Positions 1 through 5,439 of a stretch of 5,439 nucleotides of DNA are shown piece after piece. The notes under the pieces were generated by a model. It searched no databases, was not told the origin of the DNA, and was given only the letters and a program-made list of their open reading frames with translations. The position numbers and the translations under genes were made by a program. The number at the start of each line of letters is the position of its first letter. Positions within the stretch are counted from its first letter, which is position 1. The stretch comes from Lachnospiraceae bacterium (lineage in GTDB: Bacteria; Bacillota; Clostridia; Lachnospirales; Lachnospiraceae), in contig JAKSRN010000137.1 in assembly GCA_024403585.1 (NCBI GenBank), positions 1-5,439 of the forward strand, written 5' to 3'.

Positions 1-3000
1 ATCAACAGGGCCGAATCCCTGTCCATCAGATTGTCTGAAGCATCAGAAGAAAGCGATTCCGTAGAGAGAAGTCGAAAGCTGGCTGCTGTAGGACAGGAAT
101 TCCATGTGGAAGACACAAAGCTCCATATAACAGAGGAGATGGATACCGAAAAAGAAAAGTCGAAAGAGTATACCCTGATGATTTATCTCCTGGGTTCCAA
201 TCTGGAGAGCCGTTTCGGTAATGCAACGACGGATCTCTGTGAGATGATCGATGCAGGGATCGATCCGGACAAGGTCAATATTCTGGTTTATACAGGAGGA
301 AGCAGAAGATGGCTGACCGGAATCCCCAGTGACCGGAACTGCGTGCTGGAACTGAATGGTACGGATGAGCTTCCGGTGGTGGCAGAGACAGACAATAATG
401 CGGATATGGGCGCCCCGGAAACGCTGACAGAGTTTCTGAACTTCTGCAATACCTATTATCCGGCTGAGCACAATGCCCTGGTTTTATGGGATCATGGCGG
501 CGGCCCGCTTATGGGTTTTGGAAGCGATGAGCTTTTCAGTCAGGACAGTCTGCTTCTCTCAGAGATGAAGCAGGCGATGAAAAAATCACCTTTTTCCAAA
601 AAACATAAACTGGACTGGGTAGGCTTTGATGCCTGTCTGATGGGTTCTCTTGAATCCATGAAGGTATGGAGTGATTATGCCAGATACTATGTTGCTTCAG
701 AGGAACTGGAGCCAGGCTGTGGCTGGGATTACACCGCGCTCTCTGTTATGAATGACACCCAGGATCCGGTGGAGATCACCAGTGCTCTGGTGGATGGCTA
801 TCAGGCTTTTTATGAAAATGCCTATGAACTGGACTACTGTCCTGATCTGACGCTGGCTGCATCGGATCTTTCCAAAGTGGCTTCCGTGGAAAAGGCTTTA
901 GGAAACCTTGCAGGAAAGATGAAGAAGGCAGTTGGTGGCAGCGGCTATTCGAGATTGCAGAAAGCCCGCGTGGATACAAAAGCCTTTGGTCTGACCGATT
1001 ATCAGGAGGACGTGGATGAAGAGGCCCTGGATCTGGTGGATCTCAAGGATTTTACAGAACGTGTGGAGCAGTACTATCCCGGAAAATCGGCGACACTTTT
1101 AAAAACGCTGGATCAGTTGGTGGTCAAATCTTATGCCAACGTGGAACATGCCAATGGTGTTTCCTTCTATTATCCATACAGAAATAAGCAGCAGTATCAG
1201 AAATGGAAGGATGTAGCAGAATCTGTATCAGTTGCTTCGGAATTCAAGACATTTGTAAAAACCCTTACCGCTCGCTGGCTGTCCGGCAGGAGCAGAGACT
1301 GGTCTTTGAAGTGGGAGAAGGATGGCTATTCCCTTCAGCTCACAGAGGAGCAGATGAAGGATACCGCAGCTGTTTACTATACCCTTCTTGAAAGGGGCGA
1401 AAGCTTCGACTATCATCCAATCCTGGAAAAGGTGCGAATTTATCCGGATGAGAATGGCCTGGTCCGTGTGCCGGCGGATCCGGAGATCATCTGCCTTAAG
1501 ACGGATGAGGAGTCGGTGGATGCCTGGCCTGCGATCCAGGTTGAGGCCCAGGAAGATGTTCAGATCTATACCACCCAGAAAACCGCTCTTTTTACAGATT
1601 CGAATGTATTAAGATATATGGATCTGTCCGTGTGTCAATCGGAATATGAACCTTGTACGATCACACTGGCATCAGACAGGGATACAGAGGAAGACAGCGA
1701 TCACAAGCTGCAGATTCGCAATGTCTCTGCCAAGCAGGACAGCGAGGGATCTACATCCGGTAAAAATACACTGGATCTGTCCCATTATGAATGTATCTAT
1801 AATTCTTTCTCTGTCAATTACCCGTCGGTGGATGAGAAAGGGAATACCCGTCCTTATAAGGAATGGCCGGAAACCGGCAGCCTTCTGATCACTTATGAGG
1901 AACTGGACGAACAGCCTGAGTTTGTATGGAGAAGCTGTTCGGAAATATGTGAAGATGCAGTCATCCAGCTGATCCTGGAGGATACCTCCGGAGAACTGTA
2001 CGCCACGGATCTGGTGGACGTTCAGCCGGATACAGAAGCCGGTTATCCTGTAGAGCAGTGGGTCGAAACAGAGAATGGGGAATGCCGCTATCGTTTTTAT
2101 CCGGACTATGCTGTTTTTGCAGAATACAAAGGTACGGATGCTGCACTGGTAATTCCGCAGGTGATCACTTCTGAACAGGGAGTGGAGGTTCCGGTTACTG
2201 CTATTGCCTGCGATGCTTTCGATGGTGTGAGAACTCTTAAAAAAGTCATGGTTTCGGAGGGAATCAGACAGATCGATGATAATGCCTTCAAATTATCGGG
2301 AATTGAGGAGATAGAGCTTCCTTCCAGTCTGGAAACGATCGGTAAGAATGCCTTTGCCCTTTGCTTTGATCTGAAGAGCATTGATCTGCCGTCCAGCCTG
2401 ACATCTGTGGGAGCAGCCTTCCTCTCTTCCTCAAAAAGTCTGGAACAGATCACCATAGACGGTTCGGAAAACGGAAGCTGTGAAGCATGTACCCTTATAG
2501 ACGGAGTGCTCTATTCAGCAGACGGAAAGGTTCTGGTGGCCTATCCGGGCGGCCGGGAAGGCAGCTGCAGGGTGGAAGACGGAACAGAAGAGATCGGATA
2601 TGGCGCCTTTACCAGAGCTGCACTTTCGACGGTGGAGCTGCCGGAGGGATTGAAGCGGATCGGTGTGTCAGCATTTGCCGGATGCAAGAATCTGACTATG
2701 CCGGAGCTGCCGGATTCGCTGGAATCCTTGGAGGCGCATGCTTTTGGTGCGTATACATCGGATCTGCATCTTACAGATGAAGCCCAGAAGCAGACAGAGA
2801 TCAGGATTGGAAGCAAGCTGTCTTACTTAGGACAAGGCTGTCTGGACCTGTTTGCGGCAAGAACCTTCACCGTGGATGAGGAAAATGCCTTCTTCTCGGA
2901 GGTGGATGGCAACCTGTGTAATAAGAGTGCTGATGCGGTGAAAGCATTTGCCTTAGATGGAACCGGAAGGATCCGGATTCCTGAAGGTATCTATACACTG

Positions 3001-3978
3001 GATGTGGAGCTGTTCTGCTTCCTGAATGCGGCAGATACAATTGCAGATGATTATGATGGATCTGCAGATATTGAGATTCCGGCTTCTGTGATGCGTTTTG
3101 ATGGAAACTGGTCTTCGCTTATGGTGGATGAACTCTTACATGTAGAAGCAGGATCGGAAGCAGAGCGATATGCATGGAAGAATGAAGTGGATTTCAACTA
3201 CAATTTCGACACTTCTTCTGAAGACTATCAGACTCCTGTTGAGGCTGAGGCAATCCATACCATTGAAAAAGATGGCTATACCTTCGATGAAGATGGAACG
3301 ACCCTGATCAAGGCTCCGGAGGATATCACGGAGGCTGTGATTCCGGAGGGAACCCTGGAGATTGGAGAAAGAGCTTTCTCTTACTGTAAGGATCTGAAGA
3401 CCGTCAGATTTCCGGAAGGCCTGATCAGAATCGGAGATTTTGCCTTCAACAGCTGTACTTCACTGGAGGAGATCAGCTTCCCGGAGAGTCTGGAGGAACT
3501 GGGCTACGATGTTTTCTATGGTCGTGATATGGCTGTAAAGGTGAAGAATGGCGTTGTTAAGCTGGGACCAAGCTTTACAAAATGTTCATCGTCCACCTTC
3601 TGGGGACTGGTTTTTGATTCTTTTGAAGTGGATGAGAAGAATACTGCTTACAGTTCCGTGAATGGTATGCTCTGTAATAAGCAGGGAACGATCCTTTATT
3701 CTGTTCCGACTACTTCAGAAGGAAGGGTAGAGATTCCGGATGGAATCGTAGTGGTTCCTTATAATGCAGTGAAAACAGTGGACATGGGATTGTTAAGCGG
3801 AAAACGTTATGAAAAGATCACAGAGATCCAGGTACCTGATTCTGTAAAATACATTGACAGGCAGGGAATCCCTTATCAATATGAGGAGGGGTATCTGGTT
3901 ACACTCTATGTAAAGAAAGGTTCGTATGGACAAAAGTTTGCAAAAGAGTATAATGTACCTGTAAAGATTCAGTCCTGA
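1..3978 (+). CDS. Clostripain-like (C11) cysteine protease fused to BspA-type leucine-rich repeats, 5'-partial
   Basis: Partial: the frame is open to base 1, and the TTG at 31 has no ribosome binding site, so the true start and any signal peptide lie upstream. Residues below count the codon at 31 as 1. Residues 46-415 form a peptidase C11 (clostripain, clan CD caspase-like) domain. It opens with YTLMIYLLGSNLES, carries the catalytic His155 in LWDHGGG (bases 493-495) and the catalytic Cys202 in GFDACLMG (bases 634-636), and ends with the family-typical NGVSFYYPY. Asp200, two residues before the Cys, matches the position that gives C11 enzymes their Arg/Lys preference, so cleavage after basic residues is expected. 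Residues 416-689 are unassigned. Residues 690-1315 are BspA-type (LRR_5) repeats such as IGKNAFALCFDLKSIDLPSS, in two modules. No C-terminal LPXTG motif or membrane segment is seen. A cell-surface or secreted role is inferred from the family. The domain calls are firm; the substrate is unknown. Confidence 0.93.
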   Translation: MNRAESLSIRLSEASEESDSVERSRKLAAVGQEFHVEDTKLHITEEMDTEKEKSKEYTLMIYLLGSNLESRFGNATTDLCEMIDAGIDPDKVNILVYTGGSRRWLTGIPSDRNCVLELNGTDELPVVAETDNNADMGAPETLTEFLNFCNTYYPAEHNALVLWDHGGGPLMGFGSDELFSQDSLLLSEMKQAMKKSPFSKKHKLDWVGFDACLMGSLESMKVWSDYARYYVASEELEPGCGWDYTALSVMNDTQDPVEITSALVDGYQAFYENAYELDYCPDLTLAASDLSKVASVEKALGNLAGKMKKAVGGSGYSRLQKARVDTKAFGLTDYQEDVDEEALDLVDLKDFTERVEQYYPGKSATLLKTLDQLVVKSYANVEHANGVSFYYPYRNKQQYQKWKDVAESVSVASEFKTFVKTLTARWLSGRSRDWSLKWEKDGYSLQLTEEQMKDTAAVYYTLLERGESFDYHPILEKVRIYPDENGLVRVPADPEIICLKTDEESVDAWPAIQVEAQEDVQIYTTQKTALFTDSNVLRYMDLSVCQSEYEPCTITLASDRDTEEDSDHKLQIRNVSAKQDSEGSTSGKNTLDLSHYECIYNSFSVNYPSVDEKGNTRPYKEWPETGSLLITYEELDEQPEFVWRSCSEICEDAVIQLILEDTSGELYATDLVDVQPDTEAGYPVEQWVETENGECRYRFYPDYAVFAEYKGTDAALVIPQVITSEQGVEVPVTAIACDAFDGVRTLKKVMVSEGIRQIDDNAFKLSGIEEIELPSSLETIGKNAFALCFDLKSIDLPSSLTSVGAAFLSSSKSLEQITIDGSENGSCEACTLIDGVLYSADGKVLVAYPGGREGSCRVEDGTEEIGYGAFTRAALSTVELPEGLKRIGVSAFAGCKNLTMPELPDSLESLEAHAFGAYTSDLHLTDEAQKQTEIRIGSKLSYLGQGCLDLFAARTFTVDEENAFFSEVDGNLCNKSADAVKAFALDGTGRIRIPEGIYTLDVELFCFLNAADTIADDYDGSADIEIPASVMRFDGNWSSLMVDELLHVEAGSEAERYAWKNEVDFNYNFDTSSEDYQTPVEAEAIHTIEKDGYTFDEDGTTLIKAPEDITEAVIPEGTLEIGERAFSYCKDLKTVRFPEGLIRIGDFAFNSCTSLEEISFPESLEELGYDVFYGRDMAVKVKNGVVKLGPSFTKCSSSTFWGLVFDSFEVDEKNTAYSSVNGMLCNKQGTILYSVPTTSEGRVEIPDGIVVVPYNAVKTVDMGLLSGKRYEKITEIQVPDSVKYIDRQGIPYQYEEGYLVTLYVKKGSYGQKFAKEYNVPVKIQS
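2098..3210 (+). repeat. BspA-type leucine-rich repeat module 1 (coding)
   Basis: This part of the first gene encodes repeats of about 23 residues with the pattern I-G-x-x-A-F-x-x-C-x-x-L-x-x-I-x-L-P-x-S-L. Clear units begin near residues 748, 770, 855 and 877 (counting base 31 as codon 1). They are interrupted by hairpin-like insertions of the type 'D-G-x-L-(Y/C)-x-x-x-x-x-x-x-x-x-P' at about 823 and 959. The module ends with the cap-like segment HVEAGSEAERYAWKNEVDF. Such repeats form a curved solenoid used for protein or surface binding in BspA-family proteins. The repeats are degenerate at the DNA level, so this is an old protein repeat, not a recent DNA duplication. Confidence 0.85.
3256..3975 (+). 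repeat. BspA-type leucine-rich repeat module 2 (coding)
   Basis: The second repeat module of the same protein starts with DGYTFDEDGTTLIKAPED, a common opening strand pair of BspA-type arrays. Two very regular units follow (IGERAFSYCKDLKTVRFPEG and IGDFAFNSCTSLEEISFPES), then a degenerate unit, a D/N-G-M-L-C-N-K insertion, and a final cap, LYVKKGSYGQKFAKEYNVPV. The final cap resembles the end of module 1 (HVEAGSEAERYAWKNEVDF): a hydrophobic strand, G-S, a few residues, then (Y/F)A and a strand. This suggests the C-terminal half arose by joining two complete LRR domains. It ends directly at the stop codon. Confidence 0.83.
3927..3954 (+). promoter_or_regulatory. Candidate sigma-A promoter for the downstream gene, inside the end of the first gene
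   Basis: A -35 box TGGACA (3927-3932, five of six matches to TTGACA) is followed by a 16-base spacer and a perfect -10 box TATAAT (3949-3954). Transcription would begin near 3961, giving a leader of about 120 bases before the ATG at 4082. The boxes lie within codons of the first gene (the -10 is the Tyr-Asn codon pair TAT AAT), so coding constraint could have produced the match by chance. The position, immediately before the next gene, favours a real promoter. There is no extended -10 TG. Confidence 0.5.
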
Positions 3979-3996
3979 CATTCATAGTTGATCACA

Positions 3997-4044
3997 ACCT
4001 TTCGGAGAAAAGATGAAAGGTGCAGTTTTCCGGAAGGAAGCTGC
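3997..4044 (+). other. Two abutting hairpins in the intergenic leader
   Basis: Hairpin 1 pairs ACCTTTC (3997-4003) with GAAAGGT (4015-4021) around an 11-base loop. Hairpin 2 begins at the next base and pairs GCAGTTTTC (4022-4030) with GGAAGCTGC (4036-4044) around a 5-base loop, with two G-U pairs in RNA. Neither is followed by a U-run long enough to make a convincing intrinsic terminator. They could be a processing or stability element between the two cistrons, or a leader structure for the second gene. No known riboswitch class is recognised. Confidence 0.45.
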
Positions 4045-4059
4045 TGGGCTATGTTGCAC

Positions 4060-4074
4060 AGGAGGAAGGAAGGG
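4060..4074 (+). promoter_or_regulatory. Ribosome binding site that decides the start of the transglutaminase-like gene
   Basis: A purine-rich run contains AGGAGG (4060-4065) and then AAGGAAGGG (4066-4074). The second part ends 7 bases before the ATG at 4082, a normal spacing; the AGGAGG itself is 16 bases away. This site, together with the signal peptide that begins exactly at 4082, supports that ATG over the in-frame ATG at 4013. Confidence 0.75.
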
Positions 4075-4081
4075 AAATGTT

Positions 4082-5389
4082 ATGAAAAAACACACAGCTA
4101 GCAAGCTGCTTGCACTGGTGCTGTCCGTATCGGTGCTTTTGGGAAGTAGTCTTCCTGTAATGGCTGCGGAGAAGTCCGATGAAGCAGTTGTTACGGAGTC
4201 TGCTGAGGAGGTTCGTGAAGCAATTGATCTTTCCGGTGCAGAAGAGATGGAGAGTGTCAATGCGGTGATGCCTGTCGGCGATCTGCAGCTTATGGAAGTG
4301 GATGAGGAGAAAACAGGACAGCTGGTGGATGATGCCACCATCAAAAAGATTGACCGTGCTATGCGTGCCTATACACCATCCAAAGAATCTCTGATGGTCA
4401 ATAAGGCAAAACACTTCTACTATTATGAGAAGCTCAACGCAGAAGAGCAGGATATGTATGATGCCATGTTAATGGCCTGCGATGATCCGGCCAATGCAAT
4501 GAGCGGTGGTCTGCATTTTACCACCATTGAGCCTTTCGGCACAAAGTTCTGGGAACAATACAGAAAAGTATACTATGCACTGACTTTGGATCATGCAGAG
4601 CTTTTCTGGCTGTATAACGATAATGACACAAGTTTTGTTCTGTATTCCACAGGCCAGGATACCAAGGGAAAATACGGTGTTTATTTTGAACTTGCCAATG
4701 GTGTAAAGAATTATGAGCAGAAGATGAAGGATTTTAATAAGGCAGTTAAGAGCTTTTTGAAAGAGATTGATACTTCCAAAGAGAGCAAAACTGTTGCCCG
4801 CGCCATCCATGACAAGCTGACTGATCTGGTTTCCTACGATTATCAGGTATGTGATGAGGGTATTTATTCTGATTATGCCCACACTGCATTCGGTGCACTG
4901 GTACACAACTCCAGAGGTGGAGCAAATATAGCGGTATGTGACGGTTATGCACTGGCTTATGAGTATCTCTGCCAGCAGGTTGGAATTACAGCGAATGTAA
5001 TCTACGGTATGGCAGGAAACACAAAGAATGAGCTTGGTGGTCATGCATGGTCCATGGTAAAGGTTGACAAGGCCTGGAAAGAAGTTGATGCCTGCTGGGA
5101 TGATGTAGGTACAAGAGTAGATGCTGTCAAGCAGTATTGTGATAAAAACTCTGATGCTTATAAAGTATACATGGAAGCGTATAAGGATAAAGAGTACGGA
5201 AAGAAACTGGGACATTATCTCTATCGTGTAAGCACAAAGAAGATCAGTCACTATACTCCTCCTGCAGATGATGTATATGTCACAAAGGATGGAAGATTTT
5301 ATGTATCCTGTCTGACAGAAAGCTATCACGTTCGTGACAAGGACGGGGCTTCCGGTCTGCTGATGAAACTTGCACCAATCGCTGATTAA
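4082..5389 (+). CDS. Secreted transglutaminase-like (papain-fold) domain protein
   Basis: A 435-residue protein. Residues 1-28 are a classical signal peptide: MKKHTASK, a hydrophobic core LLALVLSVSVLLG, and a likely cleavage after V-M-A (Ala28). Mature residues 29-76 are strongly acidic and low in complexity, like a linker or pro-region, followed by a basic stretch (KKIDRAMR). Residues about 238-345 form a transglutaminase-like domain with the full triad: Cys286 in VCDGYALAYEYLCQQVGI (bases 4937-4939), His321 in GGHAWSMV (5042-5044) and Asp336 in WKEVDACWDD (5087-5089). The YDYQ and TAFGALV segments before the Cys are also typical. In Firmicutes such domains occur in exported proteins that may be proteases, peptide cross-linkers or wall-associated proteins; the actual reaction is not known here. 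No C-terminal anchor is seen, so it is probably released or held non-covalently. The gene ends with tandem stops TAA TAA. It lies 103 bases after the protease gene. An in-frame ATG at 4013 would add 23 residues and bury the signal peptide, so it was not chosen. Confidence 0.92.
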   Translation: MKKHTASKLLALVLSVSVLLGSSLPVMAAEKSDEAVVTESAEEVREAIDLSGAEEMESVNAVMPVGDLQLMEVDEEKTGQLVDDATIKKIDRAMRAYTPSKESLMVNKAKHFYYYEKLNAEEQDMYDAMLMACDDPANAMSGGLHFTTIEPFGTKFWEQYRKVYYALTLDHAELFWLYNDNDTSFVLYSTGQDTKGKYGVYFELANGVKNYEQKMKDFNKAVKSFLKEIDTSKESKTVARAIHDKLTDLVSYDYQVCDEGIYSDYAHTAFGALVHNSRGGANIAVCDGYALAYEYLCQQVGITANVIYGMAGNTKNELGGHAWSMVKVDKAWKEVDACWDDVGTRVDAVKQYCDKNSDAYKVYMEAYKDKEYGKKLGHYLYRVSTKKISHYTPPADDVYVTKDGRFYVSCLTESYHVRDKDGASGLLMKLAPIAD

Positions 5390-5398
5390 TAAGTAAAT

Positions 5399-5439
5399 AA
5401 AAACCGGGAATGCCCATGAAAGGCATTTCCGGTTTTTTT
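5399..5439 (+). terminator. Intrinsic (Rho-independent) terminator
   Basis: The left arm AAAAACCGGGAATGCC (5399-5414) pairs with the right arm GGCATTTCCGGTTTTT (5422-5437) without a mismatch apart from one G-U pair, around the 7-base loop CATGAAA. The stem runs into seven T residues (5433-5439) at the window edge. It starts 9 bases after the stop codon and so ends the transcript of the transglutaminase-like gene. The A-run on the left arm means it could also stop a convergent transcript coming from the right. Confidence 0.95.

Noticed and set aside
31..33. TTG at 31 as the start codon of the large gene
   Set aside because: The bases before it (CCCTGTCCATCAGA) hold no ribosome binding sequence, the frame is open to base 1, and the resulting N-terminus has no signal peptide. 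The gene more likely begins upstream of the window.
139..141. ATG at 139 preceded by GAGGAG as an alternative start
   Set aside because: The purine run touches the ATG with almost no spacer, and the start would give a protein without a leader directly before the C11 domain.
3854..3882. Perfect -35 TTGACA at 3854-3859 with CAATAT 17 bases downstream
   Set aside because: The -10 matches only half of TATAAT and lacks the first T; about one exact TTGACA is expected by chance in a window this size. The 3927-3954 pair is much better.
3997..4030. Hairpin 1 as a terminator for the protease gene
   Set aside because: The stem is only 7 pairs with an 11-base loop, and the TTTT follows four bases later, inside the next hairpin. 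It does not meet the usual stem plus U-run form.
4051..4101. Short out-of-frame ORF from ATG 4051 (16 codons) overlapping the start of the second gene, as a leader peptide
   Set aside because: It has no ribosome binding sequence of its own and no run of regulatory codons; it overlaps the real Shine-Dalgarno by chance.
4469..5329. Long open frame of 286 codons on the minus strand opposite the transglutaminase-like gene
   Set aside because: It is antisense to a gene with a clear domain and catalytic triad, and its translation is a Cys/Ile-rich sequence without recognisable motifs, as expected of a shadow frame.

Overview
This window reads as part of a chromosome from a Gram-positive, gut-type member of the Clostridia, most likely Lachnospiraceae. 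That placement is an inference. It rests on AGGAGG-type ribosome binding sequence, a short Firmicutes-style signal peptide, moderate GC with mixed codon use, and a large clostripain-family protein carrying BspA-type leucine-rich repeats. No marker gene is present to fix the genus.

Layout: both genes lie on the + strand and fill almost the whole window. Bases 1-3978 hold a very large gene that runs off the left edge. It encodes a clostripain-like (peptidase family C11) cysteine protease fused, through a segment of about 275 residues that I cannot assign, to two BspA-type leucine-rich repeat modules. Each module ends in a similar cap motif. A 103-base gap (3979-4081) follows. It contains two abutting hairpins and a strong ribosome binding site, and a good sigma-A-like promoter sits just upstream, inside the last codons of the first gene. 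Bases 4082-5389 encode a 435-residue secreted protein with a transglutaminase-like (papain-fold) domain and an intact Cys-His-Asp triad. A strong intrinsic terminator closes the unit at the right edge.

Working together: both products appear to be extracytoplasmic cysteine enzymes, though the leader of the first lies outside the window. One is expected to cut after basic residues and to bind partners through its repeats. The other may be a protease, a transglutaminase or a non-catalytic wall protein. They could be co-transcribed by read-through, but the internal promoter suggests the second gene can also be expressed alone. A functional link, such as the protease maturing the acidic pro-like region of its neighbour, is only a hypothesis. 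I see no RNA gene, mobile element, CRISPR array or phage feature. Nothing here is clearly a new system; the most interesting items are the protease-LRR architecture and the structured leader between the genes.
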